A DNA stretch of 40,453 bases, from the NCBI GenBank assembly GCA_045532255.1, contig JAZSFO010000022.1:1-40453 (forward strand), read 5' to 3'. The translations under genes and the position numbers were made by a program. Source of the stretch: RGIG8748 sp045532255. Lineage in GTDB: Bacteria > Bacillota > Clostridia > UMGS1810. The notes under the pieces were generated by a model, which saw nothing but the letters and a program-made list of their open reading frames with translations, was not told where the DNA came from and searched no databases. Shown piece by piece: positions 24,468 to 32,637 of this stretch; positions within the stretch are counted from its first letter, which is position 1, and each line of letters opens with the position of its first letter.

Positions 24468-25268
24468 ATGTTATCTAATTACCACACACATACGAGTTTT
24501 TGCGATGGAAGTAATACTGCAGAGGAAATGGTTGTTTCGGGGGTAGACAAGGGTTTTTCTTCTCTTGGCTTTTCGGGACACGGATATACTGATTTTGACA
24601 CAAGCTATTGTATGACAGATGAAGATGCATACAGAACGGAAATTCTTCGGCTTAAGGATAAATACAGAGACAAAATACAGATTTATCTTGGCACGGAAGA
24701 AGATGCAACTTGCCTTGTTGACAGGGATAAATACGATTATATTATCGGCTCGCTTCACTATTTTAAGATAAATGGAATATATTATTCTGTAGATTTAAGC
24801 TATGAAAGTATGCTTGACTGCATAAATCTTATGGGCGGTGATGCCATGGCTCTTGCCGAGAATTACTACAGAGCATTTTGCGATTATATAGTAGTGAGAA
24901 AGCCTGATATCATAGGGCATTTTGACCTTTTGACAAAATATGATGAAAAGTATGAACCTTTGTTTTTGGGGAAAAATGAATATAACAGAATTGCCGAAAG
25001 GTATCTTAAATATGCAGTATCATCGGGTTGTATTTTTGAGGTCAATACAGGTGCAATATCGCGCGGTTACCGCAAAACGCCGTATCCTTATGTAAATCTT
25101 CTTCATATCCTGAAGAAAGAGAATGCACCGATTATTTTGTCCTCGGACAGCCACTCTACAGACGGGCTCGATTGTGCATTTGCGCAAACCAAAGAACTGT
25201 TAAAGGATATAGGCTTTAAGGATATATGCACAATGTCAGATGGCAATTTTGTTAAAATAAGTATTTGA
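24468..25268 (+). CDS. hisJ: PHP-domain phosphatase, histidinol-phosphatase-like
   Basis: This is a 266-residue PHP-family phosphoesterase of the HisJ/HisK type, which removes phosphate from L-histidinol phosphate with a trinuclear metal centre. Motifs in order are HTHTSFCDG (first metal ligands), GFSGHG, GTEEDA, IIGSLHYF, IGHFDLL, FEVNTGA and SSDSHST. No his genes are adjacent, so a role in another phosphate ester pathway is possible. The start is behind GAGG, 9 nt after MATE. It ends in TGA followed by TAA. It is the second gene of a four-gene unit. Confidence 0.85.
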   Translation: MLSNYHTHTSFCDGSNTAEEMVVSGVDKGFSSLGFSGHGYTDFDTSYCMTDEDAYRTEILRLKDKYRDKIQIYLGTEEDATCLVDRDKYDYIIGSLHYFKINGIYYSVDLSYESMLDCINLMGGDAMALAENYYRAFCDYIVVRKPDIIGHFDLLTKYDEKYEPLFLGKNEYNRIAERYLKYAVSSGCIFEVNTGAISRGYRKTPYPYVNLLHILKKENAPIILSSDSHSTDGLDCAFAQTKELLKDIGFKDICTMSDGNFVKISI

Positions 25269-25281
25269 TAAAGGAATTTGT

Positions 25282-27387
25282 ATGAACAGAAAGCAAATAA
25301 TATCGGAATTTTTACAAGACAGCAAATATCCACCGCTTAATATTGAAGAAATTATGCTTATGCTGGATATTCCCTTCGACGACAGAGAAGAGCTTATGGA
25401 TATACTGAGAGAGCTTACAGATGACGGTACTGTTATCAAGACCTCGTCAAAAAAATATGCGTCTCCTCAAAAACTCGGATATCTTACGGGTACAATATCT
25501 ATGGCAAGGGGAGGATTTGGCTTTTTGCTGTGTCCTGACGGAGATGTGTTCATACCTGCCTCCTCGCTTAAGGGTGCACTTGGAGGAGACAAGGTTATGA
25601 TAAGCCTTGTGAATGGCTCGTCTGGTGACAAGAGAGAGGGAAGGGTGCTGAGAATCCTTGAGAGAGCATCCGATACGGTTGTGGGTACATTTCAAAGTAA
25701 CCGCAATTTTGGATTTGTAGTTCCGAGGGGAGACAGATTTCCTCATGATATTTTTGTAAGCAAAAAGAAAACTGCGGGTGCCCGTGACGGCCAGACCGTA
25801 GTTGTCAGGATTACCAAGTGGCCCGACCCCAACAAGGGTATACGAAGACCCGAGGGAGAGGTATGCGAAATTCTGGGTTTTGAGAGTCAGAAGGGCGTTG
25901 ATATGCTTGCTGTAATGCGCTCTCACGGACTTACTCAGGATTTTGACCGCAAGGTTGTGGTGCAGTGCGAGAACCTTGATACAACTATATCCCAAAGCGA
26001 TATTGATGCCCGAGAGGATTTCAGGGCGCTTAATATAATAACCATTGACGGCAGAGACAGCCGTGATTTTGACGATGCAATAAACATAAGATTTGAGGAC
26101 GGAATATATACCCTCGGAGTACACATAGCGGATGTTACCCATTATGTTACGGAAAACAGTCCGCTTGATAAGGAGGCAATGAAAAGGGGAACAAGCGTTT
26201 ACTTCCCCGGAAGTGTTGTACCGATGCTTCCAAAAGTGCTGTCTAACGGCATATGCAGTCTCAATCCGAGGGAGGACAGGCTAACCCTCTCTGTCATATG
26301 CAAGATAAACTCAGACGGCGAGATATTGGAGCACAGAATATGCGAGGGCATCATATGCTCAAAGGAGAGAATGACATATGATGATGTTACCGCAATTCTT
26401 GAGGGTGACAAGGTTCTTGGCGACAAGTATTCTCATATATATCCTGACCTTTGCCTGATGAAAGACCTTGCGTCAATTCTAAGGGAAAAGAGAATGTCAA
26501 AGGGAAGTATAGATTTTAATTTCCCCGAAACCAAGATTGTAACGGATGATAACGGTAAGGTAATTGATGTATACAAATACCGAAACGGAATATCGAATAA
26601 TATAATAGAGGAATTTATGCTTTGTGCAAACAGGATTGTCTCGGAGGAGTATTTCTGGCTGGATATCCCGTTTGTGTACAGAGTTCACGAAAAGCCCAGC
26701 ATTGATAAGGTTAAGGCGTTTAACAGCATGGTTTCCTCAATGGGATATAAGCTGTCCTCAACAAGAGAGCCTCATCCGAGTGAATTTGCGCTGATGCTTA
26801 ATAAAATCAAAGGAAAAAGAGAAGAGCTTATTGTCAGCAAGGCAATGCTCCGTTCTCTTATGAAGGCTAAATACTCTCAGAACTGCCTCGGACACTTCGG
26901 ACTTAACTTTAAGTATTATTGCCACTTTACATCGCCGATAAGACGGTATCCCGACCTTGCAATACACAGAATTATCAAGGAGCACCTCAGGGGCGGTATA
27001 AGCGAAAAACGAAGAAGATATTACGAAAAGTTTGTAGCTCAGGCCTCGCTCAAATCAAGCGAAAGAGAGCTTGTTGCAATGGAAGCACAGCGTGAGGCTG
27101 AGGATATAAAGAAGGCAGAATATATGCTCGAAAGAGTGGGTGAGGAGTTTGAAGCGGTTATTTCATCAGTAACGGGCTTTGGCTTGTTTGCCGAGCTGGA
27201 AAACGGCATAGAGGGTCTTGTAAGGCTTTCGGATATGAAGGATGACTACTATATATTTGATGAAAAAACCCTTAGTCTCTCGGGTGAGCATACAGGCAGA
27301 AGATACCGCATAGGCGACAAGACAGACATCATTGTCCAAGGTGTTGACAAGATAAGCGGCACAATAGATTTTATTCTTAAGCAGTAA
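25282..27387 (+). CDS. rnr: Ribonuclease R
   Basis: This 701-residue 3'-5' exoribonuclease degrades structured RNA and works with SmpB/tmRNA in ribosome rescue. Domains are an N-terminal winged helix (about 1-60), two cold-shock domains (about 65-215; FGFLLCPDGDVFIP and FGFVVPRGDRFPHDIFV), the RNB catalytic domain with DGRDSRDFDDAINI (256-269), and a C-terminal S1 domain (about 620-700; SSVTGFGLFAELENGIEGLV). The aspartates of the RNB site are intact. It starts behind AAAGGA and lies 11 nt before smpB, the conserved arrangement in Firmicutes. Confidence 0.95.
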   Translation: MNRKQIISEFLQDSKYPPLNIEEIMLMLDIPFDDREELMDILRELTDDGTVIKTSSKKYASPQKLGYLTGTISMARGGFGFLLCPDGDVFIPASSLKGALGGDKVMISLVNGSSGDKREGRVLRILERASDTVVGTFQSNRNFGFVVPRGDRFPHDIFVSKKKTAGARDGQTVVVRITKWPDPNKGIRRPEGEVCEILGFESQKGVDMLAVMRSHGLTQDFDRKVVVQCENLDTTISQSDIDAREDFRALNIITIDGRDSRDFDDAINIRFEDGIYTLGVHIADVTHYVTENSPLDKEAMKRGTSVYFPGSVVPMLPKVLSNGICSLNPREDRLTLSVICKINSDGEILEHRICEGIICSKERMTYDDVTAILEGDKVLGDKYSHIYPDLCLMKDLASILREKRMSKGSIDFNFPETKIVTDDNGKVIDVYKYRNGISNNIIEEFMLCANRIVSEEYFWLDIPFVYRVHEKPSIDKVKAFNSMVSSMGYKLSSTREPHPSEFALMLNKIKGKREELIVSKAMLRSLMKAKYSQNCLGHFGLNFKYYCHFTSPIRRYPDLAIHRIIKEHLRGGISEKRRRYYEKFVAQASLKSSERELVAMEAQREAEDIKKAEYMLERVGEEFEAVISSVTGFGLFAELENGIEGLVRLSDMKDDYYIFDEKTLSLSGEHTGRRYRIGDKTDIIVQGVDKISGTIDFILKQ

Positions 27388-27398
27388 GGACGGTTATT

Positions 27399-27866
27399 AT
27401 GACAGACAAAGAAAGCATAAAACTTATATCCCAGAACAAGAAAGCATATCACGATTACTTTATTGAGGAAACATACGAATGCGGTATTTCCCTTGCGGGT
27501 ACGGAGGTAAAATCCGTAAGATTAGGGCAAATTAACTTAAAGGACAGCTTTGCGTCCGTACAAAGCGGAGAGGTTATACTCATCGGCATGCACATAAGCC
27601 CTTATGAAAAGGCAAATATCTTTAACAAAGACCCCTTAAGAGAACGCAAACTTCTTATGCACAAGGCGGAAATACGAAGACTCATAGGCAAGGTTAAGGA
27701 GGACGGATATTCCCTTATTCCGACCAAGGTTTATCTCAAAGGCTCCAAGGTCAAGGTTGAGCTTGCGCTTGCCAAGGGTAAGAAGCTTTACGATAAGCGA
27801 AATTCTATCGCCGAAAAGGAAGCCAAACGCCGTATTGACCGCAAAATAAAAGAATTTAACAGATAG
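27399..27866 (+). CDS. smpB: SsrA-binding protein SmpB
   Basis: SmpB binds tmRNA and directs trans-translation on stalled ribosomes. The 155-residue protein is complete: TYECGISLAGTEVKSVR, the GMHISPYEKANIFNKDPLR block and LALAKGKKLYDKRNSIAEK. The TAG stop (27864-27866) is formed by the target TA and the first base of repeat copy D, which starts at 27866. Insertion exactly at the stop has therefore left the protein intact or nearly so. I see no tmRNA gene in the following sequence, where it is often found. Confidence 0.95.
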   Translation: MTDKESIKLISQNKKAYHDYFIEETYECGISLAGTEVKSVRLGQINLKDSFASVQSGEVILIGMHISPYEKANIFNKDPLRERKLLMHKAEIRRLIGKVKEDGYSLIPTKVYLKGSKVKVELALAKGKKLYDKRNSIAEKEAKRRIDRKIKEFNR

Positions 27867-28138
27867 CCATTGGAGGATTATCCGAACCCGCCTCAAAATC
27901 AGTATTTTCGGCATCTTTTGGCTTGTCGTCCTCGAAAGGCACAAAGCCTTACTTCGTCCTCCGCACCAAAATCTATCCAAAAATACTTGATTTGGAGGTC
28001 GAAGAATTTTAAGATTATCAAAAATTGTTATTATTAAGCCAAAAGCACAGGTAATCCTGACGGATTAGCGAGCATTTTGATGCAAATAAGAGCGATTTTT
28101 GTATCTTAAAATCGGAGTTCGGATAGTCCTCCAATGGC
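27866..28138 (+). mobile_element. Palindromic TA-flanked repeat, copy D (complete, 273 bp)
   Basis: Copy D is flanked by TA at 27864-27865 and 28139-28140. The terminal inverted repeats (27866-27887 and 28117-28138) begin GCCATTGGAGGA and differ at one base. Arm 1 is capped by AAGGC-ACAAA-GCCTT and arm 2 by AATCC-TGAC-GGATT. It is the same subfamily as copy C in opposite orientation. Compared with copy C, the arm hairpin has changed from TGC/GCA to TCC/GGA with pairing kept and the same loop (on the other strand GTCA). It probably acts as the transcription end of smpB. No coding frame is credible. Confidence 0.8.
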
Positions 28139-28297
28139 TAGCTTAGGCTATAAACCCAAAACCTTACAAAAAACCAAAACAAACCCAAAATAAAATCAAA
28201 AAAAGGTTGATTTTGGAAAATGTTTGTGATAGTATATATAAGGTTGGCTTAATGTGCTGACAATACTAAAATTAACATCGAAAGAAGATGAATTTTT
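28139..28297. other. Short intergenic region before antiporter gene
   Basis: With copy D this completes a 431-nt gap without genes. An A-rich stretch follows the repeat and then the antiporter promoter; nothing else is recognisable. Confidence 0.5.
28207..28235 (+). promoter_or_regulatory. Predicted sigma-A promoter of antiporter-ClC operon
   Basis: -35 TTGATT (28207-28212) and -10 TAGTAT (28230-28235) with a 17-nt spacer, about 60 nt before the ATG at 28298. Confidence 0.5.
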
Positions 28298-29590
28298 ATG
28301 AGTACATTACTATCAATTTCTATTGCACTTCTGGCAGGACTGCTTATGACAAGGGTATTTAAACCCCTTAAGCTTCCGTCAGTTACTGCATATCTTATTG
28401 CAGGTGTCCTTGTAGGACCGTATTGCCTCGGTGCACTCGGTGTTTCGGGACTTGGATTTAATTCCTCGGATGCAGTAAGAAGCCTTTCTCTTATATCAGA
28501 GATAGCTCTTGGCTTTATAGCCTTTTCCATAGGTAATGAATTCCGTCTTGATGAACTCAAAAAGACAGGAAAGCAGGCAGTTGTTATAGGTATATTCCAG
28601 GCACTCGTCGCCGCTCTCTTTGTGGATGCCGCACTCTTGTGTTTGCACCTTATCATGCCCGAAAAGATTTCTGCCGCACAGGCTATAACTCTCGGTGCCA
28701 TAGCTACTGCAACAGCGCCTGCCGCTACTCTTATGGTTGTCCGTCAGTACAAGGCAAAGGGACCTCTTACCAGCCTTCTTTTGCCTATTGTTGCACTTGA
28801 CGATGCGGTGGGACTTATTGTGTTTGCGGTATCATTTGGTATTGCCAAAACCATAGTAGAGGGAAATCTCGATATGATTTCCATACTTGTCAACCCTGCT
28901 ATAGAGATTGTACTTTCTTTGGGACTTGGTGCTGTTATGGGATGGATACTGACACAGCTTGAAAGATTTTTTAATTCCAATACAAACAGACTCAATCTTA
29001 CAATAGCTTTTGTCTTCCTTACGGTATCTCTTGCGATGACAGACTTCCATATAGGTCCTGTACATATAAGCTTTTCCTCGCTCCTTGTATGTATGATGCT
29101 GGGTACGATTTTCTGCAACACATGTTCGCTTTCGCATGACCTTATGGCAGCATCGGACAAATGGACATCTCCGCTTTTTGCTCTGTTCTTTGTAATCAGC
29201 GGTGCGGAGCTTGAGCTAGGTGTATTTACGGATGTTGCAATAGTCGGAATAGGTGTTGTGTATATCCTGTTCCGTTCGTTTGGTAAGTATTTCGGTTCTC
29301 TTTTCAGTGCAAAGGCTGTAAAATGCGAACCGAACATATGCAAATATCTTGGTATTACACTTCTTCCGCAGGCAGGCGTTGCTCTCGGTATGACAATTAC
29401 CGCAATGCAGCTTGGCGAGCAGGGAAATCTTATACGCAATATAACTCTGTTTGCGGTACTCATATATGAATTGGTAGGTCCTCTCCTTACAAGACAGGCA
29501 CTTACTGCTGCAGGCGATATTCAGCCCATTCCCCATGAGGTTAAGATGCGCCGTCACATTAAGCTTGAGGAAGCAAAAAATAATAAGTAA
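28298..29590 (+). CDS. CPA2-type monovalent cation:proton antiporter
   Basis: This is a 430-residue membrane protein with about 12-13 helices related to the Na+/H+ or K+/H+ exchanger fold (PF00999). Typical features are the N-terminal LKLPSVTAYLIAGVLVGPYCLG, an IALGFIAFSIGNEF block, TATAPAATLMVV, and LDDAVGL with the acidic pair expected in the transport core. No C-terminal TrkA-N or TrkA-C regulatory domain is present; the end is a short charged tail. It shares a transcript with a ClC gene 9 nt downstream, so the pair may couple cation/proton and chloride movement in pH or osmotic control, which is inference. Confidence 0.87.
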   Translation: MSTLLSISIALLAGLLMTRVFKPLKLPSVTAYLIAGVLVGPYCLGALGVSGLGFNSSDAVRSLSLISEIALGFIAFSIGNEFRLDELKKTGKQAVVIGIFQALVAALFVDAALLCLHLIMPEKISAAQAITLGAIATATAPAATLMVVRQYKAKGPLTSLLLPIVALDDAVGLIVFAVSFGIAKTIVEGNLDMISILVNPAIEIVLSLGLGAVMGWILTQLERFFNSNTNRLNLTIAFVFLTVSLAMTDFHIGPVHISFSSLLVCMMLGTIFCNTCSLSHDLMAASDKWTSPLFALFFVISGAELELGVFTDVAIVGIGVVYILFRSFGKYFGSLFSAKAVKCEPNICKYLGITLLPQAGVALGMTITAMQLGEQGNLIRNITLFAVLIYELVGPLLTRQALTAAGDIQPIPHEVKMRRHIKLEEAKNNK

Positions 29591-29599
29591 GGTATATAT

Positions 29600-30856
29600 A
29601 TGAACGAATTAGGACAAAAAATAGGAATATCCTTTAAGTATATAAAGTCGCTTTTTAAGTGGCTTATACTGGCGGCAGTTGTCGGTGTTATCGGCGGTGT
29701 TGTCGGAAGCTGGTTTCATAAGAGTATAGATGCCGTAACATATCTCCGAGGGCAGAATCAATGGATTATTTATCTTCTTCCGCTCGGGGGACTATCTATT
29801 GCACTTCTGTATTCTCTTTGCAGGAAATTTGGCAGAATGGATACCAACAGAATTTTAGACAGCGTAAGCGGAAATGAGAAGGTTCCTTTTGTGCTTCTTC
29901 CGCTGATATTTATAAGCTCTGTAATCACCCACCTTGTCGGAGGTTCGGCAGGCAGAGAGGGAGCGGCGCTTCAGCTCGGGGGTGCAATAGGCTATCGTAT
30001 AGGAAAAAGCGTAAAGCTTGCCTATGATGATATGCATATTGTGGTTATGACGGGAATGAGTGCGGTGTTTACGGCACTTTTCGGTACACCCATTACCGCA
30101 TGCATTTTTGCAATAGAGGTAACAAGTGTCGGTGTTATGCAGTACAGTGCTCTTTTCCCCTGCATAGTATCATCTATGACGGCATACACGGTTGCTATGG
30201 GAATGGGTATAGAGGCTGTGTCTTTTGCCCCCGTGATTATAGGCAGTGTTTCGCCCGTAATGACGCTCAAAATAGTACTTCTTGCGGTGATGTGTGCTCT
30301 CGTAAGCATAATCTTTTGCACATCGGTAAAGACATTTGAACGCTATGGAAAAAGGTTCATACCCAATGCGTATCTCCGTGCAGTATCGGGCGGTGCAATA
30401 ATTCTGGCGCTCACGCTGTTAGTCGGAACATACGACTACAACGGTGCGGGTATGAATGTGATAGAAAGAGCACTAAGCGGAAATGCAAGATACGAGGCGT
30501 TTATCCTAAAGATACTTTTTACTGCAATAACAATTGCATCGGGCTTCAAGGGAGGAGAGATTGTTCCTGCGTTTTTTGTAGGCTCTACCTTTGGCTGTGT
30601 TTTTGCATCAGTAATCGGAATGAATTCCGAAGTCGGTGCGGCAATAGGCTTTATAGCACTGTTTTGCGGAGTGGTAAACTGCCCCCTGGCATCCATTATG
30701 CTTGCTCTTGAGGTGTTTGGCTCAGACTCCATCGTCATGTTTGCGCTTGTGTGTGCAATAAGCTACATGATGTCGGGAAATTACGGACTTTACAAAAGTC
30801 AGAAAATCGTATATTCAAAGCTTAATTTTGAAAAAGTAGATATAAATGCACTCTGA
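29600..30856 (+). CDS. ClC family chloride channel or antiporter
   Basis: This is a 418-residue ClC protein with about 10-12 membrane segments. Family motifs are GGSAGREGAALQLG, whose E corresponds to the external gating glutamate, IFAIEVT with a glutamate where the proton glutamate of exchangers lies, and GGEIVPAFFVGS for the GxFxP element. The retained glutamates favour a Cl-/H+ exchanger over a channel, or a fluoride exporter-like relative; this cannot be settled here. It follows the antiporter gene by 9 nt, ends with TGA and is followed by a strong terminator. Confidence 0.88.
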   Translation: MNELGQKIGISFKYIKSLFKWLILAAVVGVIGGVVGSWFHKSIDAVTYLRGQNQWIIYLLPLGGLSIALLYSLCRKFGRMDTNRILDSVSGNEKVPFVLLPLIFISSVITHLVGGSAGREGAALQLGGAIGYRIGKSVKLAYDDMHIVVMTGMSAVFTALFGTPITACIFAIEVTSVGVMQYSALFPCIVSSMTAYTVAMGMGIEAVSFAPVIIGSVSPVMTLKIVLLAVMCALVSIIFCTSVKTFERYGKRFIPNAYLRAVSGGAIILALTLLVGTYDYNGAGMNVIERALSGNARYEAFILKILFTAITIASGFKGGEIVPAFFVGSTFGCVFASVIGMNSEVGAAIGFIALFCGVVNCPLASIMLALEVFGSDSIVMFALVCAISYMMSGNYGLYKSQKIVYSKLNFEKVDINAL

Positions 30857-30860
30857 AATC

Positions 30861-30900
30861 AGAGTATAATTTTGCAAGGCAAAATTATACTCTTTTTTTT
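30861..30900 (+). terminator. Intrinsic terminator after ClC gene
   Basis: A perfect 15-bp stem, AGAGTATAATTTTGC with GCAAAATTATACTCT, encloses a 3-nt loop (AAG) and is followed by a run of T residues to 30900. Confidence 0.92.
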
Positions 30901-30909
30901 ATATGATTG

Positions 30910-30938
30910 TAGACAAAACGATTTTTTTGTGTTATTAT
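30910..30938 (+). promoter_or_regulatory. Predicted sigma-A promoter of gltX-glnS
   Basis: -35 TAGACA (30910-30915) and -10 TATTAT (30933-30938) with 17 nt between, about 46 nt before the gltX ATG. No T-box leader is visible in this short space. Confidence 0.55.
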
Positions 30939-30984
30939 ATAAATTAGATTTTTGGACCTAAAAATAATATAAAGGGTGACATTT

Positions 30985-32637
30985 ATGGATTACAAAAAAC
31001 TTGCGCAGTTGCTTTTTCCTCATATAGACAAGGAGCCTGCAGATTACGAGGAGATTTATCCTCCAAGAAACCTTGAAAGCGAGGTTAAGATTACACGCTT
31101 TGCACCGAGTCCCACAGGCTTTTTGCATATAGGCGGACTTTTTGCGTCTCTCATATCAGAGAGAATAGCACACCAGAGCGGAGGTAAATTTATTCTTCGT
31201 ATAGAGGACACCGACAAGAAGCGTGAGGTAGACAGCGGTGTGGATAAAATACTCGAAGGTCTTAAGTCCTTTGGTATACAGATAGACGAGGGATTTGTTG
31301 ACTTTGATAAGGAAATTGGCGATTACGGTCCCTACAAGCAGAGCGAGAGAGCGGCAATATATCAGTGCTTTGCAAAGTCTCTTGTAGAAAAGGGACTTGC
31401 ATATCCTTGCTTCTGCACAGAGGAAACAATTGCCGATATAAGACTGAAACAGGAGGAACAAAAACTTCTTCCCGGTTACTACGGCGAATTTGCCAAGTGC
31501 CGAAATCTCTCTTATGAGGATATAGAAACGGCAATAAATGAGGACAAGCCCTATGTAATAAGACTCAAATCGCCCGGAAGCGAGGATAAGAGAATATCCT
31601 ACAAGGACGGTATAAGAGGCAAGATAGAGCTTCCCGAAAATATAGTAGATGTAGTAATACTCAAGTCAGACGGCATACCCACATATCACTTTGCACATGT
31701 TGTTGATGATTACCTTATGGGCACAACCAATGTAATAAGAGGCGATGAGTGGATATCCTCAGTTCCCATACATCTGCAGATGTTCTCTCTTCTTGGCATC
31801 AAGCCCCCCAAGTATGCACACATAGCTCCTATAATGAAGGAGGATGAGGGCGGCAAAAGAAAGATTTCCAAGCGTAAGGATCCCGAAGCCGCAGTTACAT
31901 GGTACAGCGATGAGGGTTACCCTGTAGAGGGAGTTATAGAATATTTGTTAAACCTTGCCAACTACACATTCGAAGATTTCCGCCGTGCGAATAAGAATGC
32001 ACATTGGACAGACTTTAAGCTGGAAATGAACAAAATGAGTAACTCAGGAGCACTCTTTGACCTCATTAAGCTCGCGGATATTTGCAAGAATAAAATTGGC
32101 TCTTATACAGCAGAGAAAGTTTATGAGCTTGCATCAGAATGGGCGGAGAAATATGACACAGAATTCTATAATCTGCTTACAAGAGACAGAGATTACTCTG
32201 TTACAATGTTTAGCTTTGACAGAAATCCCGATAAGCCCCGTAAGGACATAGGCAAGTGGTCAGAGGTAAGAGACGCATTTTCGTTTATGTTTGATGAGCT
32301 TTTTAATGGCACATACGACGAAATATCCAATGTTTCAAAAGAAGATATAATCAGGCTTCTTAATGATTATACCGAAATGTATGATGAAAATGCAGACAGC
32401 AGTCTCTGGTTTGATACCCTCAAGGACCTCTCCGAGAAAAACGGATTTGCAAGAGAGGTTAAGGAATACAAAAACAATCCCGACAGCTACAAGGGACATG
32501 TCGGAGATGTAAGCAATGTAATAAGAGTAGCGGTTACAGGCAGAACCAAATCTCCCGACCTCTATTCCATAATGAAAGCCCTGGGATGCGATAGGGTACT
32601 TGCAAGAATATCAGCATATAAAGGAGCGATAAGCTAA
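30985..32637 (+). CDS. gltX: Glutamate--tRNA ligase
   Basis: This is a 550-residue class I aminoacyl-tRNA synthetase. The N-terminal extension of about 35 residues precedes the HIGH-type motif PSPTGFLHIGG (41-51). IEDTD and KREVDSG follow, RGDEWISS lies mid-protein, and the KMSKS-type loop is KRKISKRKD (about 290). The ATG at 30985 is chosen because AAAGGGTGA is the ribosome binding site; the GTG at 30976 lies inside it. The length exceeds the usual 480 residues and matches a longer Clostridia subgroup. It overlaps glnS by 1 nt (TAATG). With a glnS next door it is probably specific for tRNA-Glu, which is inference. Confidence 0.93.
   Translation: MDYKKLAQLLFPHIDKEPADYEEIYPPRNLESEVKITRFAPSPTGFLHIGGLFASLISERIAHQSGGKFILRIEDTDKKREVDSGVDKILEGLKSFGIQIDEGFVDFDKEIGDYGPYKQSERAAIYQCFAKSLVEKGLAYPCFCTEETIADIRLKQEEQKLLPGYYGEFAKCRNLSYEDIETAINEDKPYVIRLKSPGSEDKRISYKDGIRGKIELPENIVDVVILKSDGIPTYHFAHVVDDYLMGTTNVIRGDEWISSVPIHLQMFSLLGIKPPKYAHIAPIMKEDEGGKRKISKRKDPEAAVTWYSDEGYPVEGVIEYLLNLANYTFEDFRRANKNAHWTDFKLEMNKMSNSGALFDLIKLADICKNKIGSYTAEKVYELASEWAEKYDTEFYNLLTRDRDYSVTMFSFDRNPDKPRKDIGKWSEVRDAFSFMFDELFNGTYDEISNVSKEDIIRLLNDYTEMYDENADSSLWFDTLKDLSEKNGFAREVKEYKNNPDSYKGHVGDVSNVIRVAVTGRTKSPDLYSIMKALGCDRVLARISAYKGAIS

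Noticed and set aside
27867..28297. tmRNA gene downstream of smpB
   Set aside because: The region is almost wholly repeat copy D plus a promoter; there is no tRNA-like acceptor or tag reading frame ending in LAA or similar.
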